64,000 nt of DNA from JBBROS01 sp963752225 (GTDB lineage: Bacteria > Pseudomonadota > Alphaproteobacteria > Acetobacterales > Acetobacteraceae): positions 124,001 through 188,000 of the forward strand of contig CAVVXS010000005.1 in the NCBI GenBank assembly GCA_963752225.1. Reading direction: 5' to 3'. A program made the position numbers and the translations under genes. The notes beneath the pieces were generated by a model. The model did not search any database. It saw nothing but the letters and a program-made list of their open reading frames with translations, and was not told the DNA's origin. Shown here piece by piece: positions 16,557 through 25,799 of this stretch. Position 1 is the stretch's first letter. Every line of letters begins with the position of its first letter.

Positions 16557-19166
16557 ATGACCAATCCCCTCGTCGCCACCGTCCAGACGGCAGCGCGCCG
16601 CCCGCTCGCCGTGCTGCTGGTTGCGCTGCTGCTGGCCGCCGCCGCGCTGACGGTGACCGTGTCCCGCTTCGCCGTCACCACCGACGTGGACGGGCTGTTC
16701 GCCGCCTCCTTGCCGTGGAAGCAGCGGGAGTACGAGCTGAAGCGCCTGTTGCCGCAGTTCACCGACCTGCTGGTGGCCGTCGTGGACGCCGACAGCCCCG
16801 AGGCCGCCGACGCCACCGCGGCCGGGCTCGAGGCAGCGCTGGCGCGCGACCCGCATGTCCGCACCATCCGCCGGCCGGACGCGTCGCCTTTCTTCGACCG
16901 CAACGGGCTGCTGTTCCTTGACCCGGACACGCTGCAGAAGCTGCTCGACCAAACGATCGACGCGCAGCCGTTTTTGGGCCAGCTCGCCGCCGATCCCAGC
17001 GCCCGCGGCCTGTTTGCCGCCCTCGGGCTGGTGGCCATGGGGGTCGAGCGCGGTCAAGCCGACCTCCAGGCATTCACGCCGGCGCTGAAGGGGTTCGACG
17101 CCGCCCTGCGCAGCGCCGTGGCCGGGGACCCGAAGCCACTCTCGTGGCAACGGCTGCTGTCCGGCCCGGCCGCCGATCTCGGTGGTCCCTATCGGTTCGT
17201 GCTGATCCAACCGACGCTGGATTACGGCGCCGTCGCCCCGGGCGCCGCCGCGACCGCCGCCATCCGGGCGGCAGCCGCGGCGCAGGAGTTCGTCCGCAAC
17301 GGCGAGGCGCATGTGCGCATCACCGGCTCGGTCGCGCTGTCCGACGAGGAGTTCGCGACCGCCGCCAAAGGCGCGGTCGCCGGGCTGATCGGCAGCAGCC
17401 TCGTGGTGATCGTCTGGCTGGCCTTCGCGGTCCGCACCTGGCGGCTGATCCTGCCGATCGTGCTCACCCTGGTGTTCGGCCTGCTGCTCACCACCGCGTT
17501 CGCGGTCATCACCAGCAGCCCGCTCAACCTGATTTCGGTGGCGTTCGCGATCCTGTTTGTCGGCATCGCGGTGGATTTCGCGATCCAATTCAGCGTGCGC
17601 TACCGGGAGATGGCGGGCAGCCATGCCGCCGCCGAGCCGGCACTCGGCGCGACCGCGAGGCGGTCGGGCGGGCAGATCCTGGTCGCGGCCGCTGCCACGT
17701 CCGCGGGGTTCCTCGCCTTCGTGCCGACCGATTTCAGCGGTGTCGCCGAGTTGGGGCTGATCGCCGGCGTCGGCATGATGATCGCGTTCGCCAGCACGAT
17801 GACGGTGCTGCCGGCTCTCATCACCTTGTTCCGCGGCCGCCATCCGCGCTTCGCCGGCGAGGCCGGGTTCGCCTGGGCGGCGCCGCTCGATCGTGCGGTG
17901 GCCCGGGCGCGGTGGCCGATCCTGTTGGTCTTTGCCGTGCTGGCGCTAGCCGGGCTGGCCGGGCTGCCGCGCGTGACGTTCGACAGCGACCCGCTGCACA
18001 CCAAGGACCCCAACACCGAGGCCACGCGGACCTTGGCCGACCTCGCCGCCAACCCGCTGACGGACCCGTATACGATCGACATCCTGGCCGCGAACCGTGA
18101 TGCGGCGCTCGAGGTACGGCACAAGGTGGAGACCCTGCCGCTGGTGGCGCAAGTGGTGTCGCTCGACAGCTTCGTGCCGGCCGACCAGCCGGCGAAGCTC
18201 GCGCTGATCGCCGACGCCGCCTCGCTGCTCGGACCGACCCTGGCCCCACGCGCGCCGGCCGCCCCGGTGACCGCAGCCGACATCCGCCTCGCCGCGCAGA
18301 CCGCCGGAGCGCAGCTTGCCAAGGCGGTGCCGAAGCTGCCGCCAGGCCATCCGCTCGCCTCCGTGGCCGACGAGATCAAGCAGCTCGCGCAAGGTCCCGA
18401 CGCCGCGCTGCTCGCGGCCAACGCCGCGCTGACCCGCTTCCTGCCGCAGCAGCTCAGCCGGTTGCGCCTGGCGCTCGAGGCGGCTCCGGTGGACGAGGCG
18501 GCGATCCCGCCCGAGATCAGCCGCGACTGGCTGCTGCCGGACGGCCGCCGCCGGGTTCAGGTGTCGGCCAAGCCGGCCGCGACCGGCGCCGAGGGGTTGC
18601 GCCGGTTCAGCGACGAGGTGCGTGGCACAGTGCCGGAGGCGGGCGGCTCGGCGGTCACCATCGTGGAAACGGCCAACACCATCATCCTCGCCTTCACCCG
18701 CGCCGCCGCCGGCGCTTTGGCGGCCATCGTCGTGATCCTGGCGTTGGCGCTGCGCCGGGTCGGCGACGTGCTGATGGTGCTGGCGCCGCTGCTGCTGTCC
18801 TGCCTGCTGACGGTGCTGGTCGCAGTGCTGCTGCCGCTGCCGCTCAACTTCGCCAACGTCATTGCCCTGCCGCTGCTGCTCGGGGTCGGCGTGTCGTTCA
18901 ACATCTACTTCGTGATGAACTGGCGTGCCGGCCTGCGCAATCCGCTGGCCTCGCCGACCGCCCGCGCGGTGGTGTTCTCGGCGCTGACCACCGGAACCGC
19001 GTTCGGCTCGCTGGCGCTGTCGGCGCATCCGGGAACGGCCAGCATGGGCACGCTGCTGCTGCTCAGCCTCGGCTGCACCCTGCTTGCGAGCCTGGTGTTC
19101 GTTCCGGCCTTGCTCGCCACAATTCGACCACGCGGCTATGCGAAAAGACCGACGGTGCCGGGTTGA
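16557..19166 (+). CDS. hpnN: Hopanoid-associated RND transporter HpnN
   Basis: The 869-aa MMPL/RND-type protein has an N-terminal membrane helix (residues about 15-37), a large periplasmic domain starting FAVTTDVDGLFAASLPWKQRE, a five-to-six helix bundle (about 280-440), a second periplasmic domain and a final helix bundle (about 715-865). This two-fold layout and the N-terminal sequence match HpnN, which moves hopanoids to the outer membrane. The neighbouring hpnK, J, I, M and H genes support the call. It is convergent with the hpnK end of the dxs-hpn operon, unlike clusters where all hpn genes run together. Confidence 0.93.
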   Translation: MTNPLVATVQTAARRPLAVLLVALLLAAAALTVTVSRFAVTTDVDGLFAASLPWKQREYELKRLLPQFTDLLVAVVDADSPEAADATAAGLEAALARDPHVRTIRRPDASPFFDRNGLLFLDPDTLQKLLDQTIDAQPFLGQLAADPSARGLFAALGLVAMGVERGQADLQAFTPALKGFDAALRSAVAGDPKPLSWQRLLSGPAADLGGPYRFVLIQPTLDYGAVAPGAAATAAIRAAAAAQEFVRNGEAHVRITGSVALSDEEFATAAKGAVAGLIGSSLVVIVWLAFAVRTWRLILPIVLTLVFGLLLTTAFAVITSSPLNLISVAFAILFVGIAVDFAIQFSVRYREMAGSHAAAEPALGATARRSGGQILVAAAATSAGFLAFVPTDFSGVAELGLIAGVGMMIAFASTMTVLPALITLFRGRHPRFAGEAGFAWAAPLDRAVARARWPILLVFAVLALAGLAGLPRVTFDSDPLHTKDPNTEATRTLADLAANPLTDPYTIDILAANRDAALEVRHKVETLPLVAQVVSLDSFVPADQPAKLALIADAASLLGPTLAPRAPAAPVTAADIRLAAQTAGAQLAKAVPKLPPGHPLASVADEIKQLAQGPDAALLAANAALTRFLPQQLSRLRLALEAAPVDEAAIPPEISRDWLLPDGRRRVQVSAKPAATGAEGLRRFSDEVRGTVPEAGGSAVTIVETANTIILAFTRAAAGALAAIVVILALALRRVGDVLMVLAPLLLSCLLTVLVAVLLPLPLNFANVIALPLLLGVGVSFNIYFVMNWRAGLRNPLASPTARAVVFSALTTGTAFGSLALSAHPGTASMGTLLLLSLGCTLLASLVFVPALLATIRPRGYAKRPTVPG

Positions 19167-19197
19167 ACTGGTCGGCCGGCATCGGAGTTATGGGCTC

Positions 19198-19314
19198 ATG
19201 TCCGTCGTGCGTACGCTGCTGATCATCATCTCGTTGTTGCTGGGCTGGGCCGCCGTGCGGACCGAGGCGGTGGCGCACATGATCGCCCTGGCGGACGCCG
19301 CCCAATCTGACTGA
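19198..19314 (+). CDS. Possible small membrane protein, 38 aa
   Basis: This short ORF begins MSVVRTLLIIISLLLGWAAV, a single hydrophobic helix after one arginine, and ends VAHMIALADAAQSD. GGAG lies about ten bases before the ATG. It sits between hpnN and the convergent hpnK, where no other gene is present. A one-helix peptide in this place might assist the HpnN transporter, but a chance ORF is possible. An in-frame start further upstream (19138) would overlap hpnN. Confidence 0.35.
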   Translation: MSVVRTLLIIISLLLGWAAVRTEAVAHMIALADAAQSD

Positions 19315-19326
19315 GCCGGCCGCCGC

Positions 19327-20196
19327 TCAGCCGGCGCCGAAGGTCGTCCGTTCCACCCCGGCGGTTTCGAACGCCTGCCTCACCTCCGGGCTGAGCAGGG
19401 CGGCAAGCTCCGCCTCATGCTCGTAATTGGGCATCAGGGTGGCGAGCCGCGAGTCGCGCCTGGCCGCGGGATGAAAGTAGATCTCGCTCAGCCCCGGCGG
19501 CAGGTTCGGCGCCAGCCGCACCAGCCGTTCGGCCGTCATGTGACCGGTCCAGGCGATCCCGAACACGTGGTCGGTCACCTGCATGCCCGCCCGGCGCGCT
19601 TGCGCCCGCAGCATCGAGGACCACAGGTTCAGCATCCGGCCGCCAACCCCGATGCGGGCGCCGGCCCGGCGCAATGGGCCCGTCGGCTCACGCGGGATCC
19701 GCATCGCCGGGCAGCCGAACGTCGTGCCGATCTGCACCATCATCCGGCCGATCGTCGGATGCATCTGCATGTGCTTGTGGGCATTGACGTGGTCGAGCGC
19801 CAAGCCGGTCCGCTGAAAGGCGGTGAACTGCGAGCGGATCTCCGACCGCAGCTGCTTGCGTTGCTTCGGGCTGAAGAAATAGTCGATCGACGCGCCGAGC
19901 TGGTCCTTGGAGAAATCGCCGGCCGCGTCCACGAGGCCCTTCACGGCGCTTGGACGCACCGAGCTGCCCTCGATCACCACGACGTGCAATCCGACCCGCA
20001 GATTCGGCAGCGACTTGGCCCGGCGCACCGCGTCCGCTGCCGCCGGGCCGGCCACCATCAGGCTCGCCGTCGTGAGAATGCCGTCGCGACAGGCCCGTTC
20101 GACCCCTTCGTTCACGGCGTCCGACAGGCCGAAATCGTCGGCCGTCAGGATCACCCGCCGCCGCTCGCGCAGGTGGCGGGCCTCCTCGTTCGGCAT
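19327..20196 (-). CDS. hpnK: Hopanoid biosynthesis deacetylase HpnK
   Basis: The 289-aa YdjC/ChbG-like carbohydrate deacetylase has the metal-binding aspartates in VILTADDFGLSDAVN (D20, D21) and the histidines in LDHVNAHKHMQMHPT. In the hopanoid pathway HpnK removes the N-acetyl group from the sugar that HpnI adds to bacteriohopanetetrol, before HpnJ acts. MPNEEARH at 20196 is preferred, since the longer frame overlaps hpnJ. It is the last gene of the minus-strand dxs-hpnM-hpnI-hpnJ-hpnK run, 13 bases after hpnJ. Confidence 0.92.
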   Translation of the reverse strand: MPNEEARHLRERRRVILTADDFGLSDAVNEGVERACRDGILTTASLMVAGPAAADAVRRAKSLPNLRVGLHVVVIEGSSVRPSAVKGLVDAAGDFSKDQLGASIDYFFSPKQRKQLRSEIRSQFTAFQRTGLALDHVNAHKHMQMHPTIGRMMVQIGTTFGCPAMRIPREPTGPLRRAGARIGVGGRMLNLWSSMLRAQARRAGMQVTDHVFGIAWTGHMTAERLVRLAPNLPPGLSEIYFHPAARRDSRLATLMPNYEHEAELAALLSPEVRQAFETAGVERTTFGAG

Positions 20197-20209
20197 GCCG
20201 CGCCGGGGC

Positions 20210-21643
20210 TCAGGCGGCCTTGTGGCGCTCCCGCAGGAATTGGAAGAACTCCACACCTTCGCGCAGTCGCCGCTTCATCATCTGCGGGCTGCGCACCATC
20301 TCGCCGACGATCGAGGCGATCTTGGGGGCCCGGAAATAGAAGCGGCGATAGAACGCCTCCACGCTGTCGAAAATCTCGGTGTGGGTGAGCACGCCGGGGA
20401 AGTGAAGTGGGGCGATCTGCACGCCGCGCTCGTCGATCAGCTCCGCATGCTCGGCGTCGAGCCACCCGTTGGCGACCGCCTGATCGTACAGGAACGTGCC
20501 GGGGTAGGGCGCCGCGAGCGAGACTTGCATCGTGTGCGGGTTGATCTCGACGGCGTAGCGGATGGTTTCCTCGATCGTCTCCTTGGTTTCACCGGGGAGG
20601 CCAAGGATGAAGGTGCCGTGGATCTTGATGCCGAGTTCGTGGCAGTCGCGAGTGAACTTCTTCGCGACGTCGACCAGCAGGCCCTTCTTGATGTTGTGCA
20701 GGATCTTCTGATTGCCGCTCTCGTAACCGACCAGCAGCAGGCGCAGGCCGTTATCCTTCAGCACCTTCAAGGTCTCGCGCGGCACGTTGGCCTTGGCGTT
20801 GCAGGACCAGGTGACGCCGAGCTTGCCGAGCTCGCGGGCGATCGCCTCGGCGCGCGGCAGGTTGTCGGTGAAGGTGTCGTCGTCGAAGAAGAACTCGCGC
20901 ACCTGCGGGAAGTCGATCATCGCCTGCTTGATCTCGGCGGCGACGTGTTCCGGGCTGCGGACCCGGTATTTGTGCCCGCCGACGGTCTGCGGCCACAAGC
21001 AGAAGGTGCATCGCGACTTGCAGCCGCGGCCGGTGTAGATGCTGATGTACGGGTGCATCAGGTAGCCGATGAAATAGTCCTCGATGCGCAGGTCGCGCTT
21101 GTACACGTCGGTGACGAACGGCAGCCGGTCCATGTCCTCGAGGATGGCGCGGTCCTTGTTGTGGACGATGGCGCCATTTGCGTCGCGGAAGCTGATGCCG
21201 TCGATATCGGCGAAGTCACGCCCCTCGGCCACCTCCAGGCAGGTGAAGTCGAACTCGTTGCGGGCCACGAAGTCGATCGGCGCGCCTTGCTCCAAGCTTT
21301 CCTTGGGCTGCACGGCTACCTTGGCGCCGACGAAGCCGATCTTGAGCGAGGGCTTCGCCTCCTTCAACGCCTGCGCCACCTTCACGTCGGACGCGAAGGA
21401 CGGTGTGCTGGTATGGATGATCACCAGGTCGCGTTGCTTGATGTCCTCCAGGATCGGCGCCATGCCGATTCCGGCCGGTGGGGCGTCGATCAGCCGGCTG
21501 CCCGGCACGAGCGCCGCCGGCTGCGCGAGCCAAGTCGGATACCAGAACGACTTGATCTCCCGCTTGGCTTGGTAGCGGGAGCCGGCGCCGCCGTCGAAGC
21601 CGCCGAACGACGGCGGCTGCAGGAACAATGTCTTCATCATCAA
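20210..21643 (-). CDS. hpnJ: Hopanoid biosynthesis radical SAM protein HpnJ
   Basis: The 477-aa B12-binding-type radical SAM enzyme has the C-x3-C-x2-C cluster motif in GRGCKSRCTFCLWPQT (C208, C212, C215), preceded by a cobalamin-binding-like N-terminal domain and followed by the LLVGYESGNQKIL barrel strand. HpnJ contracts the hexosamine ring to the cyclopentane of bacteriohopanetetrol cyclitol ether. The protein starts MMMKTLFLQPP, so any of three Met codons may be used. It lies seven bases after hpnI. Confidence 0.94.
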   Translation of the reverse strand: MMMKTLFLQPPSFGGFDGGAGSRYQAKREIKSFWYPTWLAQPAALVPGSRLIDAPPAGIGMAPILEDIKQRDLVIIHTSTPSFASDVKVAQALKEAKPSLKIGFVGAKVAVQPKESLEQGAPIDFVARNEFDFTCLEVAEGRDFADIDGISFRDANGAIVHNKDRAILEDMDRLPFVTDVYKRDLRIEDYFIGYLMHPYISIYTGRGCKSRCTFCLWPQTVGGHKYRVRSPEHVAAEIKQAMIDFPQVREFFFDDDTFTDNLPRAEAIARELGKLGVTWSCNAKANVPRETLKVLKDNGLRLLLVGYESGNQKILHNIKKGLLVDVAKKFTRDCHELGIKIHGTFILGLPGETKETIEETIRYAVEINPHTMQVSLAAPYPGTFLYDQAVANGWLDAEHAELIDERGVQIAPLHFPGVLTHTEIFDSVEAFYRRFYFRAPKIASIVGEMVRSPQMMKRRLREGVEFFQFLRERHKAA

Positions 21644-21650
21644 ACGGATC

Positions 21651-22793
21651 TCATCCCTTGCCGGGCAGCAGGCCCGGGCGTGTAGCCAGCATCACGTGTC
21701 CACGCCACGCGACCCGGCGGGTGCGGTAGCTCGCCAGCAGCACGGTCATCGACAACAGGTCGCGGAACGGCAGGCACCAGATCGTGAGACGATCGGTCAG
21801 GTTCAAGTCACGGTCGAGCGCGTGGGCCGTGGCGGCCCGGACCGCCCAGGCGACCCCGAACAGCGCCCAGGCCCAGCTCGCGCCGCCCGACACCCCGAGC
21901 GCCAGCGCCGCCCAGAAGAGTGGGTATTGCACGGCCGACATCACGAATCCGGCCGGCGCCAGGCTTTTGACCGTCCGCGCCCAGCGCACCTCGTGCTCGA
22001 ACAATGCCGGCATCTGCGTTTCCGGCACCGTGGTCGCCGGCACCGTGGCAGCCAGGGCCACGCTGCGGCCTTGCGCCAGCACCAGCTGTCCCAGCACCGC
22101 ATCGTCGGCGAGGTGGTCGGCCAGCGCCCACAGCCCGCCGATGCGGTCCAGCGTGTCCCGGGTCAAGGCCATCGTGGCGCCGAGGCAATCCTGCCGCCCA
22201 AGCGAGCGGGCCAGCAGCGCGCCGGGCAGGAACGCATGGTTGATCTGCGCGGCACCCAGCCGCGACGTCAGCGTGCCGGTCGCAAGCCCGGCATAGAGCG
22301 TCGTCACCAAGCCGACGCCCGGCTGCTGCAAGGTCGCGACCAGGGACCGGAGGTAATCCGGCGCCACGTGCATGTCACTGTCGGCGATCACCAAGACGTC
22401 GTGCTGCACATAGGGCATGACGTTGATGAGGTTGCCGATCTTGAGGTTGAGCCCGTGCGTGGTGCGGTCGACCACCACCTCGACCGGCACGTGCGGAAAG
22501 CGCTGCCGCAGACGCCGCACCACCGCCAACGCCGGATCGGACGGATCCTGCACGCCGAACACGAGCTGGAATTCGGGGTAGTCCTGCTCGAAGCAGCTCG
22601 CCAGCGCCTGCTCGAGCAAGGGCTCGTCGCCATGCAGCGGCTTGAGCACGGTGACCGGTGGCCAGGCCTGCGCATGCGGCGCCGCGCGGGCCCGGAATCG
22701 CCGCAGCGCCAGCCACCCGGCCAGGCATTGCGCCAAGCCGGCGCCGGCCAGCAGCGCCAAGGCGATGGCGACAGCGTCGATTACCGCGAGCAC
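21651..22793 (-). CDS. hpnI: Hopanoid glycosyltransferase HpnI
   Basis: The 380-aa GT2/ceramide-glucosyltransferase-like enzyme has an N-terminal helix, a GT-A domain with VLVIADSDMHV (D-x-D type), the acceptor-side VRWARTVKSL block, and hydrophobic helices at the C-terminus. HpnI adds N-acetylglucosamine to bacteriohopanetetrol, the step before HpnK and HpnJ. It is in the dxs-hpnMIJK operon, 16 bases after hpnM. Confidence 0.93.
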   Translation of the reverse strand: MLAVIDAVAIALALLAGAGLAQCLAGWLALRRFRARAAPHAQAWPPVTVLKPLHGDEPLLEQALASCFEQDYPEFQLVFGVQDPSDPALAVVRRLRQRFPHVPVEVVVDRTTHGLNLKIGNLINVMPYVQHDVLVIADSDMHVAPDYLRSLVATLQQPGVGLVTTLYAGLATGTLTSRLGAAQINHAFLPGALLARSLGRQDCLGATMALTRDTLDRIGGLWALADHLADDAVLGQLVLAQGRSVALAATVPATTVPETQMPALFEHEVRWARTVKSLAPAGFVMSAVQYPLFWAALALGVSGGASWAWALFGVAWAVRAATAHALDRDLNLTDRLTIWCLPFRDLLSMTVLLASYRTRRVAWRGHVMLATRPGLLPGKG

Positions 22794-22809
22794 GAAGTCT
22801 TGCCTCCGG

Positions 22810-23427
22810 TCAGGACAATGCGCCCCCGGACAGCTCGGCGACTTTGCGCTGCAGGCTGTCGATCAACGGCTGCGCCGAGGTCGTCGTCACCAGGCTGCGA
22901 AAGTCCGACCGCTTGACCGCGTTCTGGCTGATGCTGCCGTTCAGCAGCACGTCCACCGCGCGCCAACCTTGGGCGCCGCGGCGCATCACGTAGTCGATCC
23001 GGGTCGGTTCGCCTTGCGCCGGCACGATCTCGGTCGGCACCACGAGGTCGGCGCCGACGCTGCGCTGATCGGGCAGCACCGTCAGCTTCTCGCCGCTGAA
23101 GCTATCGAAATTGGCGGCATAGCTGGCGACGGTGAACTTGCGGAACGTGTCCAGCAGCTTCGCCTGCTGGTCGGCCGGCAGCGAGCCGAACCGCGGGCCG
23201 ATGGAGGCTTGCAGCACGGCGGTGAGATCGAAGGCGCGGTCCACGGCGGGAACGAGCGCGTTGTACCGCTGGACAAACGGGCTGCCCTTACCCTGCTTCA
23301 TGGCGGCCAGCAGCGCCTGGTTCAACGCCTCGATCGGAGCCGCGGCGGACGGATCGGCGGCGCCGGCAGGCACGCTGAGCAGGGCCAACGGCGCCGCCCA
23401 TAGCAGCATCCGCCGTGGCAGCATCAT
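22810..23427 (-). CDS. hpnM: Hopanoid-associated MlaC/Ttg2D-like protein HpnM
   Basis: The 205-aa protein has a signal peptide (MMLPRRMLLWAAPLALLSVPAGAAD) and the body of an MlaC-type lipid carrier (LLDTFRKFTVASYAANFDSF, IDYVMRRGAQGWRAVDVLL). MlaC proteins shuttle lipids through the periplasm, and in hopanoid clusters this family is called HpnM. Its ATG overlaps the dxs stop by four bases (23424-23427), so its translation is probably coupled to dxs. It may hand hopanoids to or from HpnN; that is inference. Confidence 0.9.
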   Translation of the reverse strand: MMLPRRMLLWAAPLALLSVPAGAADPSAAAPIEALNQALLAAMKQGKGSPFVQRYNALVPAVDRAFDLTAVLQASIGPRFGSLPADQQAKLLDTFRKFTVASYAANFDSFSGEKLTVLPDQRSVGADLVVPTEIVPAQGEPTRIDYVMRRGAQGWRAVDVLLNGSISQNAVKRSDFRSLVTTTSAQPLIDSLQRKVAELSGGALS

Positions 23428-25376
23428 GGGGACGGCACCGCGCGCAGGGTGAGGCCGTCATCCTTGCCGAGTGCGGCGAGCGCGACCGCGACGATATCTT
23501 TCGCGCCCACGCCGGCTTCGACGATCTGCGCCGCCGGGCTGTTGTGGTCGATGAAGCGGTCCGGGAACGTCAGCGGGCGCACCCGCAAGGCGCCGTCCAG
23601 CAACCCGCGCAACGCCAGATGCTGCATCACCGCGGCGGCGAACCCGCCGACCGAGCCCTCCTCGACGATCACCAGCACGCCATGGTGCCGGGCCAGCTGC
23701 TCGACCAGCGCGGTGTCGAACGGCTTGGCGAAGCGGGCGTCGGCGACGGTTGTGGCGAAGCCGCGGCCGGCCAGCTCGGTGGCAGCCTTCATGCTGTCCG
23801 CCAAACGCGTGCCGAGCGACAGGATCGCAACCGCCGTCCCTTCGCGCATGATCCGCCCGCGGCCGATCGCGATCGGCGTTCCGCGCTCCGGCAACTCGAC
23901 GCCGGTTCCTTCGCCGCGGGGATAGCGGAACGCGCTCGGACCGTCGTCGATCTGCGCCGAGGTGGCCACCATGTGCATTAGTTCGAGTTCGTCGCTCGGC
24001 GCCATGATCGTCATGCCCGGCAAGCAACCGAGGTATGCGAGATCGAAGCTGCCGGCGTGGGTGGCGCCGTCGGCGCCGACCAAGCCGGCGCGGTCGATCG
24101 CGAACCGGACCGGCAATTTCTGGATGCAGACGTCGTGCACGACCTGATCGTAAGCGCGCTGCAGGAAGGTGCTGTAGATGGCGCAGTATGGCCGGAAGCC
24201 CTCGGTCGCCAAGCCGGCGGCGAAGGTGACGGCGTGCTGCTCGGCGATGCCGACGTCGAAGGTGCGCTCGGGGAAGCGGGCCGCGAAGCGGTCGAGTCCG
24301 GTGCCCGACGGCATTGCGGCGGTGATGCTGATGATCTTGTCGTCGACCGCGGCCTCGGCGATCAGGGCATTGGCAAACACGCGCGTGTATTGCGGCGGTC
24401 CCGGCGGCGCCTTGACCTGCTCGCCGGTGACGACGCTGAACTTGCTGACGGCATGATACTTGTCAGCCGAGTTTTCGGCCGGGGCGTAACCATGGCCCTT
24501 CTTGGTGATGACATGCAGCAGGATCGGCCCGCTCTCCTCGGCGTCGCGCACATTGCGCAGCACCGGCAGCAGGTGGTCCATGTTGTGGCCGTCGATCGGG
24601 CCGACGTAGTAGAAGCCCAGCTCCTCGAACAACGTGCCGCCGGTGAGGATACCGCGCGCATACTCCTCGGCGCGGCGGGCAGTGCGCTCGATGCCTTTCG
24701 GGAAGCGCTTGGCCATGCGCACCGCGAGGTCGCGCAGGTTGAGGAACGAGCGGCTGCTCATCAGCCGGCTCAGATAGGCGCTCATCGCGCCGACCGGCGG
24801 CGCGATCGACATGTCGTTGTCGTTCAGGATCACCAGCAGGCGGCTGCGCTCAGCGCCGGCGTTGTTCATGGCCTCGTAGGCCATCCCGGCGCTCATCGCG
24901 CCATCGCCGATCACGGCGACGACGTGGCGGTCCTTTTCGCCCAGCAGGCTATGCGCGACCGCCATGCCGAGCCCGGCCGAGATGCTGGTGCTGCTGTGTG
25001 CGGCGCCGAACGGGTCGTATTCGCTTTCGGCCCGGCGGGTGAACCCGGACAAGCCGCCCGGCTGCCGCAGGGTGCGGATGCGGTCCCGCCGCCCGGTCAA
25101 GATCTTGTGCGGGTAGGCCTGATGGCCGACATCCCAAATCAGCCGGTCGCTCGGCGTGTCGAAGATGGCATGCAGCGCGACCGTGAGCTCGACGACGCCG
25201 AGCGAGGCGCCGAGGTGCCCGCCGGTCGTGCTGACCGCGTCGACCGTCTCGGCGCGCAGTTCGTCGGCGATCTCCCGCAACTGCTCGGCCGAGAAGTTGC
25301 GCAAGTCGGAGGGCACGCGCACCCGGTCGAGCAACGGCGTCGCAGGGCGAGACGGGAGCGGGATGCCAGCATTCAT
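23424..25376 (-). CDS. dxs: 1-deoxy-D-xylulose-5-phosphate synthase
   Basis: The 650-aa thiamine-diphosphate enzyme condenses pyruvate and glyceraldehyde 3-phosphate, the entry step of the MEP isoprenoid pathway. It shows the TPP motif GDGAMSAGMAYEAMNNAG, the KGHGYAPAE segment, the transketolase-type FAIDRAGLVGADG loop and the C-terminal VIVEEGSVGG block. Met at 25376 (MNAGIPLP) gives normal length; further in-frame upstream starts add residues not typical of the family. As first gene of an operon with hpnM, I, J and K it ties precursor supply to hopanoid side-chain modification. Confidence 0.95.
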   Translation of the reverse strand: MNAGIPLPSRPATPLLDRVRVPSDLRNFSAEQLREIADELRAETVDAVSTTGGHLGASLGVVELTVALHAIFDTPSDRLIWDVGHQAYPHKILTGRRDRIRTLRQPGGLSGFTRRAESEYDPFGAAHSSTSISAGLGMAVAHSLLGEKDRHVVAVIGDGAMSAGMAYEAMNNAGAERSRLLVILNDNDMSIAPPVGAMSAYLSRLMSSRSFLNLRDLAVRMAKRFPKGIERTARRAEEYARGILTGGTLFEELGFYYVGPIDGHNMDHLLPVLRNVRDAEESGPILLHVITKKGHGYAPAENSADKYHAVSKFSVVTGEQVKAPPGPPQYTRVFANALIAEAAVDDKIISITAAMPSGTGLDRFAARFPERTFDVGIAEQHAVTFAAGLATEGFRPYCAIYSTFLQRAYDQVVHDVCIQKLPVRFAIDRAGLVGADGATHAGSFDLAYLGCLPGMTIMAPSDELELMHMVATSAQIDDGPSAFRYPRGEGTGVELPERGTPIAIGRGRIMREGTAVAILSLGTRLADSMKAATELAGRGFATTVADARFAKPFDTALVEQLARHHGVLVIVEEGSVGGFAAAVMQHLALRGLLDGALRVRPLTFPDRFIDHNSPAAQIVEAGVGAKDIVAVALAALGKDDGLTLRAVPSP

Positions 25377-25799
25377 CGTGAGTTCTTTGCTCCCCACGCC
25401 GTGGCAAAGCGCCCAGGGCGTGTTCATTTCGGCCTCGTGGGATGACCGCCCCGTGGTGTTGCGGTCCAAAGACGGCGGGACAAACCACGTCCGTCACCCG
25501 GAGGCAAGCGAGCCAAGGCGGCGACATCGTCACCGTTAACGTGGGGGAAGAGTAATCGCTCCGTAGCACCCTTGCCATACCGCCACGGCAGACGCGGCGG
25601 CATGTGGCTTTTAAGTCACATGTCGGACCCGGTTCGATTTGACGGCGGGAAACCTTGGTCCGGACAAGCCCATGTGACGAGTATGGTGTGTGCACTGCGG
25701 CATTCGCATGCCCACCTCGCTCCCGGGGCTGTTAAGCCTCAGCGAAGGTTCGCAGCGTGGCCGGCATTGCCCGGCAGGTCTGAAAGGTTTTTGTCCATA
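25377..25799. promoter_or_regulatory. Divergent control region between dxs and hpnH
   Basis: This 423-bp stretch, the longest gene-free region in the window, separates the dxs-hpn operon from hpnH and must hold both promoters. It is less GC-rich than its surroundings around 25600-25800. It contains an imperfect palindrome at 25601-25622 and a third CATGTGAC half-site at 25671. I could not pick out convincing -35/-10 pairs. In-frame extensions of hpnH into this region lack family similarity and were not used. Confidence 0.5.
25601..25622. promoter_or_regulatory. Imperfect palindrome, possible operator
   Basis: CATGTGGCTT (25601-25610) faces TTAAGTCACATG (25611-25622); 9 of 10 outer positions pair. 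The half-site CATGTGAC recurs at 25671. A dimeric regulator could bind here and control dxs, hpnH or both. Confidence 0.35.
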
